From assembly GCF_000244755.1 (NCBI RefSeq), contig NZ_AHOO02000005.1:1178001-1242000 (forward strand): a stretch of DNA of 64,000 nt, written 5' to 3'. Positions 50,410 through 58,958 of the stretch are shown piece after piece. Source of the stretch: Leptospira licerasiae serovar Varillal str. VAR 010 (lineage in GTDB: Bacteria; Spirochaetota; Leptospiria; Leptospirales; Leptospiraceae). Both the position numbers and the translations under genes were made by a program. Under the pieces are notes generated by a model. It made no database searches, was not told where the DNA came from, and saw nothing but the letters and a program-made list of their open reading frames with translations. Each line of letters begins with the position of its first letter. The first letter of the stretch is position 1.

Positions 50410-51266
50410 AGATCGTTCCTATTGATCAGGTCCGTTTTGGCGGCTTCCCAACCGATCATGGCAACTTTACGAGAATTTCCCCAATGATATTCTCCGAATT
50501 CTCCCGAAGAACGGATGACTCTATGACAAGGGATCAGAAATGCCACAGGATTATTTCCGATCGCGGTACCTATGGCCCTGGTCGCTTTAGGGTTTCCCAT
50601 TTGTTCACCGATATGTCCGTAAGTGGAAAGTTTTCCCATAGGGACTTTCAAAAGAGTTTCCCATACTTTGAGTTGGAAGTCTGTACCTTTCAGATGTAAT
50701 TTTATTTTACTAAGTTGGCTCCAATCATGTGTAAATATGAATAAAGCGTTTTGCTGGATCATATCCACAGTTTGGTTATAAGTAGCATTTGGAAAAATAG
50801 ACTTTAGATCTTGGAATACCTTCTTTTCACTTTCGAAAAAAGAAATATAACAAATTCCTTTTGGAGTGGAAGCCACAAGTAATTTTCCAAAAGGACATTC
50901 CGCATAACTATAGTTAATCGAAAGATCCTTTCCTCCGTTTTTATATTCTCCGGGAGTCATTCCTTCGATATTAATAAACAGATCGTGAAGCCTTCCCGTA
51001 CCTGAAAGTCCGGAATCCAAGGCGATGTCCAACAATGAGGAGCCAGTCTCTTTTAACAGACTTTTTGCATATTCTAAAGTTGTGTATTGTAAGAACTTCT
51101 TCGGACTTACTCCTGCCCAGTCTGTGAACATTCTCTGGAAATGATGAGGGCTAAGTTTTAATTTGCCTGCGACATCCTCAAGGCTAGGTTGCGTTTTAAA
51201 GTTTTTACGAAGATAAAAGATCGCATCAGCGATCCTATCGAAGTCCGTGTTTTGTTGTCCTTTCAT
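50406..51266 (-). CDS. Ada-like AraC regulator/methylated-DNA-protein-cysteine methyltransferase
   Basis: A 286-residue fusion of an AraC-type HTH (LEDVAGKLKLSPHHFQRMFTDW, then LLDIALDSGLSGTGRLHDLF) with an O6-alkylguanine-DNA alkyltransferase domain. The acceptor Cys247 is in IPCHRVIR, and the GNPKATRAIGTAIGNNP helix is typical. The N-terminal Ada domain that senses methylphosphotriesters through a zinc Cys4 site is absent, so regulation must differ from E. coli Ada. Overlaps alkB by 4 bp, giving an alkylation repair operon. Confidence 0.93.
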   Translation of the reverse strand: MKGQQNTDFDRIADAIFYLRKNFKTQPSLEDVAGKLKLSPHHFQRMFTDWAGVSPKKFLQYTTLEYAKSLLKETGSSLLDIALDSGLSGTGRLHDLFINIEGMTPGEYKNGGKDLSINYSYAECPFGKLLVASTPKGICYISFFESEKKVFQDLKSIFPNATYNQTVDMIQQNALFIFTHDWSQLSKIKLHLKGTDFQLKVWETLLKVPMGKLSTYGHIGEQMGNPKATRAIGTAIGNNPVAFLIPCHRVIRSSGEFGEYHWGNSRKVAMIGWEAAKTDLINRNDL

Positions 51267-51348
51267 GGTATAGGAGTATAAGAAGAATGTCCGGATATAG
51301 AAACCCGATACTTGCTATTTTTACAGTAAAAAAGTTTCAACCCGGATC

Positions 51349-53145
51349 TTATGGACATAAAAATAAAGGTATGTCCATTTTTCTGGAGATCCTGAACGCG
51401 GAATTCATTAATCCCACGTGACTGTAGGCTTGGGGAAAATTTCCCCATTGAGACCCGTTTGCCGGATCCACGTCTTCCGAAAAAAGCCCCAGATGATTGG
51501 TATAATTCAGAAGATTTAAAAAATATTCTTTAGCCTCTTCCAACCTTCCCACGCAGGCTAATGCATCCACATACCAGAACGCGCAAACAAGAAAAGCCGT
51601 TTTAGGAGCTCCGAAATCGTCGTTATGTTTATAACGAAAAAATAATCCTTCTTTAGTTTTTAATTCCGATTCCAGAACGGCCAAGTGTCGATTCGCTTTT
51701 TCCGGATCTTCTTTCAGATAACCCAAGCTAATTAGTTGTAATAAACTGGCATCCAAATGTTCAGAGCCTTCCGCTTGCGTATAAACACCTCTTTTTTTAT
51801 CGTAACATGCTTCGATATTTAGAGCGGATCTTTCCTTTAAGAAAACTGCTAAATCGCATATTTCCCGGTCGTTTAATTTTTCTCCGATCTTTTCCGCCGC
51901 TGAGCTTCCCGCCCAATGGAATAAAAAAGTATAACAATGTTTCTGCTGGAGGTTCCTGAATTCCCATAATCCTGCATCCGGTTCATCCATCGTTCTTTCG
52001 ATATGTTTAAGAAGATTTAATATGGACTCTCCGGAGGAAGATTTACTTTTTTTATGAAATCTTGCGTCCAGATATAAAGGCATAATAGAAAGTAGGATCT
52101 GTCCATAAACATCGTTTTGAATATGGGTGAATGCTTGATTGCCTATACGAACCGGTTTATTCCCGAGATAACCGTCTAGATCTAAGATCTTCTCCTCCAG
52201 AATTTCCTCTCCTAAAATAGAAAATAATGGTTGTATTCTTTCTCTTTTAGTCGAGGCGATATTCTCCAAAAAATGAGAGTAATGCTCCATCTCCTCAAAA
52301 TGTCCAATGCCGTTTAACGCACTCAAAGTATAGTAAGCGTCCCTGATCCAACAATACCTATAGTCCCAATTCCTACCACTAGATGGAGATTCGGGAAGAC
52401 TTGTAGTTCCTGAGGCGATAATCGCTCCCGTATCCTGGAATTGGTGGAGTTTGAGAGCTAAAGCGGAGCGAATGACTGCTTCCTGCTGGAATTCCCCTAT
52501 AGAACAGTGCTTTACCCAATTTCTCCAATATTCTCTGGTCCGATCCAATAAATCCTGGACCTTTCTTTCCGACGGATTTTCGAGATGATCTCCGTAACTT
52601 AGAACCAGATATTTTGTTTCGTTTAAAACAAACGAAGTATTTTGAAGAACATAATGGAGAGATATATTCGTTGTTAGGCGAAGATCGGATCCCAAACCTG
52701 AAAATAGGATATGGTTGCTTGCTATACTTGCCTTAGGCAGAAAACTACCGTAAGAGTCTCTCGGATCGCAAACGACATTTATTTTCGGAGAGTCTTCTAT
52801 CGGCTCGATTTTCCGCAGGAATATTAAAGGTTTATAATGCATTTCTCCTTCGAAAAATCTTGGAGCGAAATCCGTAACTAAAAAAGTACCGTCATGACAA
52901 GTCACTTTAGTTCGGATGATATTCGTATTTTCCTCGTATTTTTGTTCGAAGATTGCGTCTCGATCTTCCGGAATGATACGAAAGGAGCCACCTTTGTCCC
53001 GATCTAAAAGAGATCCGAAAATAAAGGAAGAGTCGAACTTAGGCCAGCACAACCATTCTACTTCCGTATTCTTGGAGATATAAGCCAAAAAGGAACAATT
53101 CCCGATAATCCCGGAGGAATAAGTATGTTTATCCAAAATTTTCAT
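51349..53145 (-). CDS. Glycoside hydrolase family 15 (glucoamylase/trehalase-like)
   Basis: A 598-residue GH15 protein: an N-terminal beta-sandwich (TYSSGIIGNCSFLAYISKNT, EWLCWPKFDSSFIFGSLLD) followed by an (alpha/alpha)6 barrel with GRNWDYRYCWIRDAYYTL and LLQLISLGYLKEDPE. GH15 members hydrolyse alpha-glucosides including trehalose and starch ends. The gene overlaps the 3' end of the otsAB fusion by 17 bp, which links it to trehalose. Near the 3' end QWGNFPQAYSHVGLMNSAF is the conserved C-terminal motif. Confidence 0.9.
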   Translation of the reverse strand: MKILDKHTYSSGIIGNCSFLAYISKNTEVEWLCWPKFDSSFIFGSLLDRDKGGSFRIIPEDRDAIFEQKYEENTNIIRTKVTCHDGTFLVTDFAPRFFEGEMHYKPLIFLRKIEPIEDSPKINVVCDPRDSYGSFLPKASIASNHILFSGLGSDLRLTTNISLHYVLQNTSFVLNETKYLVLSYGDHLENPSERKVQDLLDRTREYWRNWVKHCSIGEFQQEAVIRSALALKLHQFQDTGAIIASGTTSLPESPSSGRNWDYRYCWIRDAYYTLSALNGIGHFEEMEHYSHFLENIASTKRERIQPLFSILGEEILEEKILDLDGYLGNKPVRIGNQAFTHIQNDVYGQILLSIMPLYLDARFHKKSKSSSGESILNLLKHIERTMDEPDAGLWEFRNLQQKHCYTFLFHWAGSSAAEKIGEKLNDREICDLAVFLKERSALNIEACYDKKRGVYTQAEGSEHLDASLLQLISLGYLKEDPEKANRHLAVLESELKTKEGLFFRYKHNDDFGAPKTAFLVCAFWYVDALACVGRLEEAKEYFLNLLNYTNHLGLFSEDVDPANGSQWGNFPQAYSHVGLMNSAFRISRKMDIPLFLCP

Positions 53146-55357
53146 CTCCCGGAATAGGTTTAACTAATGATTCGATTAAATTTAAGACCTGCTCGGAGGA
53201 CCTGAGATAGTAACGCGCTTCCGTAGGACCGATCCCTACCTTTATAGAATACGTATACTTGGGAAGTTCACGGAACATATCCTCGTCGGTCCAATCGTCT
53301 CCCACTGCTAAGATAAAATCTGCGGAAATTTCAGCGGCGATCTGTTTAGAAGAAATTCCTTTATTAACTCCGGAACATTTTACTTCGATCACCTTATTTC
53401 CTTTTAGGACTTGTACATCTAAATTTCCCGTATAGTTGACTAGATCGTTCAAAAGTTCCCGGGACATAGGATCCGCTGTGTCGTTTTCCGCTCCGCGATA
53501 ATGCCAAGCTAGGGAAAATTCTTTCTCTTCGATAAATGTTCCGGGAAGGCGTCTACAGTATTCCTCCAATATAGGATAAAGATCCGATTTCCAGCCGGAG
53601 GATAGTTCTCTGAATAATTTCCAATCCCCGTTTACTTTGTACCATACGCCATGTTCTGCGATAAAACTTAATCCAAGGCCAGAAAGAGTTTTATCCAGCC
53701 AATGCCTATCTCTTCCGCTGACTATACACACTGTATTTTGGGGATCCGAGGAAAGACGTAACAATAAATGTCTTAGTCTGAATTCCGGGATCGCTTCCGA
53801 TGGGTTCTTCGCAAAAGGTACTAAGGTGCCGTCATAGTCTAAAAATAAAACCCTTTTGGATGAATTCTTGAATCTAGTCAGGATCTCACCTTGGATCTTG
53901 CCTTCGATAATTTTTGCTGAAAGGTCTTTGGCATTTTTTTTGGTTTCTTCCAAGCGGGTCAAAAAATCCGAAGCCCATTTTATCACGTCGTATTTACGGA
54001 TACGTTCCACCATTGGAAGGTTCCGTGCAATTTGTTCTTCTAAAGAACTTGTGAGCGCTTCCAGGATTGCGTCACTTACGTCTTGGGGATTATTCGGATT
54101 GATGAGGATCGCTTCTCCTAATTCTTTTGCGGCTCCTGTCATTTCGGATAAAACAAGTACGCCGGAAAGATCTGGTCTAGAGGCGAGAAATTCCTTTGCG
54201 ACCAAATTCATTCCGTCGCGGAGAGGTGTGACTAATGCTACATCTGAAATCCCGTAAAATGCGACCAACTCCTCGAAAGAAAAATATTTATAACGGTAAA
54301 TGATCGGAGACCATTCCATAGTGGCGTAAAGACCGTTGATCCTGCCCACCATTCTCTCAATCGATTCTCTCATTTTACCGTATTCTTCCACTTCCGAGCG
54401 GGAAGGGACGATGATCATTAGCAGGACTACTTTTTCTTTCCATTCAGGATGTTCTTCCAGGAATAATTGGAATGCCTCCAACCTTTTTGCTATCCCCTTT
54501 GAATAATCCAGTCTATCTACAGTCAGTAAGAGTTCTTTATCTTTGATCCCTCTTCCTAATTCTTGTTTTAGAATTTCACAAGAATTCGTAAGAGAGAATT
54601 GCCTGAACTTTTCGAAATCGATCCCCATCGGAAAAGTTTCCACTTTAATGAATCTGTCTCCGTGGTTGATCAGTCCGAAATGATTATCTAATCCTAATAT
54701 TCTAAGAACCGATCTTAAAAAATACTGGGTGTAGTCGTTTGTATGGAATCCGACCAAATCGCTTCCTAAAATCCCTAAAAGGAGTTCTTTTCTCCATGAC
54801 ATCGGTAAGAGCCTATAGACTTCGAAATGAGGAAACGGGATATGTAGAAAAAAACCGATCTTAATATCCGGAACGATCTCCCTGAGTAGGGAAGGTAAAA
54901 GAAAAAGATGATAATCGTGTATCCACACGGTATCTCCGGCTTCGTAGATCTGGAGGACTTTTTGTGCGAATCTTCGATTGATCTCTTTGTAAGACTGCCA
55001 TTCTTCCTGGGAGTAATTCGTATAACTCGGAAAGTAATGGAATAAAGGCCAGATGGTGCGATTACAGAAACCGGAATAAAACTGTTTGATCTCTAATTCG
55101 GAAAGATAAACGGGGAAATACCCGAATCCTTGCTCGAGAGTTTTGTTTACTTCTTCTATCTTCGTTTCGGCAACGATGCTTCCAGGCCAACCTACCCAAA
55201 CGAATTTATTCTCAGGTCCTAACTTTTCTAAAAAAGAAGAGACCCCTGTTGCAAGACCTCCCGCACTTTTTCGATAGGAGTATTTACCTTTACGAAGTGT
55301 AAGATTAACGGGGAGACGGTTCGATACGATGATTAGTTTGTTCTTTTGAAGTTTCAT
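53129..55357 (-). CDS. Bifunctional trehalose-6-phosphate synthase/phosphatase (OtsA-OtsB fusion)
   Basis: A 742-residue two-domain enzyme. The N-terminal GT20 synthase (about 1-475) has KLIIVSNRLPVNL, VWIHDYHLFLLPSLLR and DGMNLVAKEFLASR. The C-terminal HAD phosphatase has LDYDGTLVPF (Asp507, Asp509) and VGDDWTDEDMF. Together they convert UDP- or GDP-glucose and glucose-6-phosphate to trehalose in one chain. The GH15 gene downstream overlaps by 17 bp. Trehalose is an osmoprotectant; expression under stress is likely but no promoter could be fixed. The fusion is usual in eukaryotes and in some bacteria. Confidence 0.95.
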   Translation of the reverse strand: MKLQKNKLIIVSNRLPVNLTLRKGKYSYRKSAGGLATGVSSFLEKLGPENKFVWVGWPGSIVAETKIEEVNKTLEQGFGYFPVYLSELEIKQFYSGFCNRTIWPLFHYFPSYTNYSQEEWQSYKEINRRFAQKVLQIYEAGDTVWIHDYHLFLLPSLLREIVPDIKIGFFLHIPFPHFEVYRLLPMSWRKELLLGILGSDLVGFHTNDYTQYFLRSVLRILGLDNHFGLINHGDRFIKVETFPMGIDFEKFRQFSLTNSCEILKQELGRGIKDKELLLTVDRLDYSKGIAKRLEAFQLFLEEHPEWKEKVVLLMIIVPSRSEVEEYGKMRESIERMVGRINGLYATMEWSPIIYRYKYFSFEELVAFYGISDVALVTPLRDGMNLVAKEFLASRPDLSGVLVLSEMTGAAKELGEAILINPNNPQDVSDAILEALTSSLEEQIARNLPMVERIRKYDVIKWASDFLTRLEETKKNAKDLSAKIIEGKIQGEILTRFKNSSKRVLFLDYDGTLVPFAKNPSEAIPEFRLRHLLLRLSSDPQNTVCIVSGRDRHWLDKTLSGLGLSFIAEHGVWYKVNGDWKLFRELSSGWKSDLYPILEEYCRRLPGTFIEEKEFSLAWHYRGAENDTADPMSRELLNDLVNYTGNLDVQVLKGNKVIEVKCSGVNKGISSKQIAAEISADFILAVGDDWTDEDMFRELPKYTYSIKVGIGPTEARYYLRSSEQVLNLIESLVKPIPGDENFG

Positions 55358-55604
55358 AGCTTCATTTGGAACTAATTCCCACCTTGAGAGCCATGAAGAA
55401 CAAATTAATATTTCATAATATACTCAAGGTCAGTTCATTCGATTCGGGAATATAATACAGAATATTGCTTCGTTCGGAGCTTAACAGTACTTTTTTAAAA
55501 GAGATCCGAAAATGACACTATTCATTTGTCTGCGCGAAAACGGAGAGCATTCTCAGAGATGAACTCAGGAGAAGTAGAATCGAGCGAAAAATCGCACAAA
55601 TGAC
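55358..55604. other. Divergent intergenic region between otsAB and the tetR gene
   Basis: Non-coding on both strands. It should hold the otsAB promoter on the minus strand, but I could not identify a convincing -35/-10 pair. No gene is supported. Confidence 0.4.
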
Positions 55605-55632
55605 TTGACTCTTTAGATTTACTGATTAAACA
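55605..55632 (+). promoter_or_regulatory. Candidate promoter of the TetR-GH1 operon
   Basis: TTGACT (55605-55610) with TAAACA (55627-55632) at a 16-bp spacing. The -10 element abuts the operator palindrome at 55631-55655, as expected for a repressible promoter. The -10 match is poor. Confidence 0.35.
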
Positions 55633-55655
55633 AATGTCACATATTGTGACATTTG
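55631..55655. promoter_or_regulatory. Perfect 11-bp-arm palindrome, probable TetR operator
   Basis: CAAATGTCACA (55631-55641) and TGTGACATTTG (55645-55655) are exact inverted copies separated by TAT. The site ends 13 bp before the GTG start of the TetR-family gene, so autorepression is the natural reading. Confidence 0.75.
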
Positions 55656-55668
55656 AAAGAGAAGAAAT

Positions 55669-56307
55669 GTGGGAACAAGAGAGCAGACCAGAGAACTTGT
55701 CTTAGAAGCCGCGGAATCCCTGTTTCTGGCCAAAGGGCTCCTGGATGTTTCCATGGAAGAAATCGCTGCCAAGGCGGCCTGTACTAGGCGAAATCTGTAT
55801 CGTTATTTCGATACGAAAGAATCGCTGAGTATCGAGGTTCTCAGAAAACTTTTAGCTCCTTGGAACAATTTCCAGCTCCAAACGTTTGAACAACTTAGAA
55901 GTTCCAATCTTTCAGGAAGGGAAGAGCTAGTTTCCTTTCTCAAAACTCTGGCGAAATATTTAGAAACTCATAAACCAATGCTTCGCTTTACTGCGGAGTT
56001 CGATTTTGTATTCAGAGAGCGTAGTTCTTTTCAATTGGATGTTTCTTCCGAAGAATCTTTATTCGCAGAGTTCTTATTCACTGAAAAACTTATTACAAAA
56101 ATTTTAGAAAGGGGGGAAGCGGATGGAAGTCTCAGAGTCCCTTCTTCCTTAGCGATACTAGTTCCTACGATCACCACAGTTCTTTGGGGACTCGGACAGA
56201 GAGTGTCTCTTAGAGAAACTTTGATCCCAAGCGAATTTGGAGTGAATGGAATGGAACTAGTACAAACACAAATTGATCTATTGGTGCTTGCTCTAGAAAC
56301 GAAATAA
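55669..56307 (+). CDS. TetR-family regulator (of the GH1 locus)
   Basis: A 212-residue TetR/AcrR regulator with the HTH at about 9-55: LVLEAAESLFLAKGLLDVSM, EEIAAKAACTRRNLYRYFDT, KESL. The rest is a ligand-binding helical domain. Start is GTG with an AGAGAAG sequence upstream; ATG in this frame is not available nearby. It lies 28 bp before the GH1 gene and 13 bp after a strong palindrome, so it probably represses both itself and the glucosidase gene. Confidence 0.9.
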   Translation: MGTREQTRELVLEAAESLFLAKGLLDVSMEEIAAKAACTRRNLYRYFDTKESLSIEVLRKLLAPWNNFQLQTFEQLRSSNLSGREELVSFLKTLAKYLETHKPMLRFTAEFDFVFRERSSFQLDVSSEESLFAEFLFTEKLITKILERGEADGSLRVPSSLAILVPTITTVLWGLGQRVSLRETLIPSEFGVNGMELVQTQIDLLVLALETK

Positions 56308-56335
56308 GGTCACTGAGAATAGAAGGAGAATTAAC

Positions 56336-57637
56336 ATGTCTAAAAGTTTCGAACTTCCTAAGGATTTTTTATTGGGTTCTGCAACTGCAGCGACTCAGAT
56401 AGAGGGTGGAGACATCTACAATAATTGGTATGCATGGTCTCTTATCGGAAAAGTCGGAAATGGAGAATCTTCCATTACTGGAGCGGATCATTACCGCAGA
56501 TACGTGGAAGATATAGAACTTCTTTCTCAGCTTCACCAAGAATGTTATCGTATGAGTATTGAGTGGAGTCGTATTGAACCGAAACAAGGAGAATGGTCTG
56601 CAGAAGGAGTGGAACATTATCGTGACGAATTCAAAAGACTTATCAAAGCAGGGATCAAACCTCTCGTAACTCTTCATCATTTTTCTTGCCCTCAATGGTT
56701 CCAGGAAAAAGGGGGATGGCTTTCTGAAAATGCAGTAGAGGACTTTATTCGATTCACGGATTTCTCCGTCAAAAGTTTCGGTGATCTGGTTTCAGAATGG
56801 TGCACCATTAATGAACCGAACGTATTCGCAAACGATAGCTATATGGATGGAAAATATCCGCCCGGAAGCCACGGAGATATAGCAGCCTATATGAAGGTTA
56901 CTAAACGTCTAGTGATCGCACATTTGAGATCATACAAACTCATTCACAAGATCCGTAAAGAAAAAGGTTTTGCAGGAGAAACAAAAGTAGGTTTTGCTCA
57001 TCATCTAGCTATATTCGAACCTTTTAATTCTCATCCGCTCGCTAAGCTCGGCCGTTTCTTGAGTGATTATCTATTTCACGAAATTCAAATGAAAGGTTTT
57101 GTAGAAGGTAAACTTTGTTTTCCTATTGGATTCGGATACCCGGAAGGAAAAGGTATCTTTTGCGATTTTATAGGGATCAATTATTATTCCAGACATCTAT
57201 TCAAGGCAAGTTATAATCCTGGAAATCTATTCGCAACTCCAATGGTGGACCCTAAAATTGGAAACGCGGAGAAGAATGATCTCGGCTGGGAAATTTATCC
57301 GGAAGGTCTTTACAAAGTTTGTCACCGTGCTTGGGATAGATACAAACTTCCGATATATATCACGGAGAATGGTATCCCGGATGAGAAAGACGAAAAGAGA
57401 GAAAAATATATAGTAGACCATCTTTATCAGATCAAACTACTTCTGGATGAAGGCGTAAAAGTAGAGCGCTATTATCATTGGTCCTTTTTGGATAATTTAG
57501 AATGGAACGACGGTTACGGTCCTCGATTCGGTCTGGTAGAAGTGGATTATACTACTATGAAAAGGAAACCACGCCTAAGCGCTCTTCGTTATGCGGAGAT
57601 TTGTAGGACCAAGAGGATCGAAAATAGATCTATCTGA
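56336..57637 (+). CDS. Glycoside hydrolase family 1 (beta-glucosidase-like)
   Basis: A 433-residue GH1 TIM barrel. N-terminal LPKDFLLGSATAATQIEGG, acid/base Glu160 in TINEPN, nucleophile Glu344 in YITENGIPD, and the aglycone WSFLDNLEWNDGYGPRFGL signature. Beta-glucosidase, galactosidase or phospho-beta-glycosidase activity is possible; no signal peptide, so intracellular. It follows the TetR gene and has a purine-rich GAAGGAG ribosome binding site. The 3' end overlaps the convergent TetR gene by 8 bp. Confidence 0.94.
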   Translation: MSKSFELPKDFLLGSATAATQIEGGDIYNNWYAWSLIGKVGNGESSITGADHYRRYVEDIELLSQLHQECYRMSIEWSRIEPKQGEWSAEGVEHYRDEFKRLIKAGIKPLVTLHHFSCPQWFQEKGGWLSENAVEDFIRFTDFSVKSFGDLVSEWCTINEPNVFANDSYMDGKYPPGSHGDIAAYMKVTKRLVIAHLRSYKLIHKIRKEKGFAGETKVGFAHHLAIFEPFNSHPLAKLGRFLSDYLFHEIQMKGFVEGKLCFPIGFGYPEGKGIFCDFIGINYYSRHLFKASYNPGNLFATPMVDPKIGNAEKNDLGWEIYPEGLYKVCHRAWDRYKLPIYITENGIPDEKDEKREKYIVDHLYQIKLLLDEGVKVERYYHWSFLDNLEWNDGYGPRFGLVEVDYTTMKRKPRLSALRYAEICRTKRIENRSI

Positions 57638-58286
57638 TTGAATTTCGTTTTGCAGTCGAGATCGATTGCAGATAATTCTTCATCATGTTCAGAAAGTGAC
57701 CGCATAATTTTCGGTCACCCGATCCTTTTAAGAAGCCGTAGACTCCTTCATGGAACATCACGATAAAGGAAGCGGCTTCCTGCGTATTAATATTCTCCAG
57801 GATCAGTCCGTTCTCTTTCGCTCGTACCAATTCTTTTTCTAATTCTTGTATCCAAAGTTGAAGAGCCGATTTCAGCCGAGTCTGAAATCCTTTGTCCACA
57901 GGCGACATCTCCTGCATGAAATTATTTAAAGGGCACCCATAACGGATTAGATCGGGCTTAATATCGCAGATATGTTTTTGCATCAGGTCCAGTATCCCTT
58001 GCAATGGATCATCGTAATCCTGGAGAGGGCGGATCCAACGATTTAGGATCAGAGGCCGGATAACTTCTTCTACCACCGCATAACCTAAAATGAACTTGGT
58101 AGGAAATTGATGGTAAAATGCTCCCTTGCTCAGATCCGTTTCCTTTACTAGGTCGTCCATGCTTGTGGCCTGAAAACCCGATTGAAAGAACTTCTGAAAG
58201 GCAGTGTATAAGATCTTCTCTCTGGTTTTCTGCAGATCTCTGGTTTTTGGTGATTCTTTAACTGCCTTTTTTTTCATTTGTTTCAA
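57630..58286 (-). CDS. TetR-family regulator (of the DUF1761 locus)
   Basis: A 218-residue TetR/AcrR regulator: a basic N-terminal tail, then an HTH at about 18-65 (REKILYTAFQKFFQSGFQAT, SMDDLVKETDLSKGAFYHQF). The C-terminal domain resembles the TetR_C group of YxaF/LmrA-type repressors. It is divergent from a DUF1761 gene, and a palindrome between them (58363-58384) is the probable operator. Convergent with the GH1 gene, overlapping by 8 bp. Confidence 0.9.
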   Translation of the reverse strand: MKQMKKKAVKESPKTRDLQKTREKILYTAFQKFFQSGFQATSMDDLVKETDLSKGAFYHQFPTKFILGYAVVEEVIRPLILNRWIRPLQDYDDPLQGILDLMQKHICDIKPDLIRYGCPLNNFMQEMSPVDKGFQTRLKSALQLWIQELEKELVRAKENGLILENINTQEAASFIVMFHEGVYGFLKGSGDRKLCGHFLNMMKNYLQSISTAKRNSIR

Positions 58287-58362
58287 ACGTAATCTCTCCT
58301 ACTAACTAAGCTATTTTCCCGAATTCGGCAACAAAAAAGGACTCACGAAAAAATTTTTCTTG

Positions 58363-58384
58363 TAACATACTAATTGGTATGTTA
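58363..58384. promoter_or_regulatory. 22-bp palindrome, probable TetR operator
   Basis: TAACATAC (58363-58370) and GTATGTTA (58377-58384) are exact inverted copies with a 6-bp spacer TAATTG. The site lies between the divergent TetR and DUF1761 genes and covers the first ATG (58379) of the DUF1761 frame. Confidence 0.7.
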
Positions 58385-58441
58385 ATGAAGTGCATCCGCT
58401 TGCAAAATAGTATGCGGCGGAAAAATCTATTGGATAATAAT

Positions 58442-58861
58442 ATGTTACCGATCAATTTAATTTCAGTGTTGTTGGCCACCCTTGCCGCTATGGTTTTAGG
58501 TTTTCTTTTGCACGGACCCATCCTCGGCAAAGTTTGGATGAGGCTCGCGAATATCGTACCCACAGGAAATGAAAAGTTCTCCGATATGCTCCCGAATCTA
58601 TTTTGGAACTTAGTCGCAAACTTTGTGACCGCTTACGTGATAGCAGTCATTTATTTGTTCGCCATGCCTTCTCCTTATTTAGCAGGAGAGGGCATTTGGA
58701 GAGGAGTGGTGTGTGCACTTTGGCTTTGGATCGGTTTTGTAGTAACTTCCAGTTCTATGGAAGTGATCTGGATGGGAAGAAAACTCGGTCTTTGGTTATT
58801 CGAATGTGGATGCTCTTTCCTTGTAATGTCCGTCATGGGTGCGATCATCGCAGGCTATTAA
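58442..58861 (+). CDS. DUF1761 family membrane protein (copy 2)
   Basis: A 139-residue membrane protein starting MLPINLISVLLATLAAMVLG, with the family segment HGPILGKVWMRL and four hydrophobic helices. The frame opens at 58379, but that ATG lies in the operator palindrome and the extra residues are not membrane-like; ATG at 58442 aligns with the start of copy 1 (MLPVIPLNYLA). Expression is probably controlled by the divergent TetR protein. Confidence 0.82.
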   Translation: MLPINLISVLLATLAAMVLGFLLHGPILGKVWMRLANIVPTGNEKFSDMLPNLFWNLVANFVTAYVIAVIYLFAMPSPYLAGEGIWRGVVCALWLWIGFVVTSSSMEVIWMGRKLGLWLFECGCSFLVMSVMGAIIAGY

Positions 58862-58958
58862 AAATATCTGAGTAGTCTGTCTGACTTATATCCACATGAG
58901 CTTTGAGAATTGACTTACATGTTCATCGACGAACGAATGGACTTTCGATCGGCCGATA

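Noticed and set aside
29169..58958. Prophage or integrative element in the block splitting the str operon
   Set aside because: No integrase, transposase, phage structural gene, or flanking direct repeat with the adjacent genes or tRNAs was seen.
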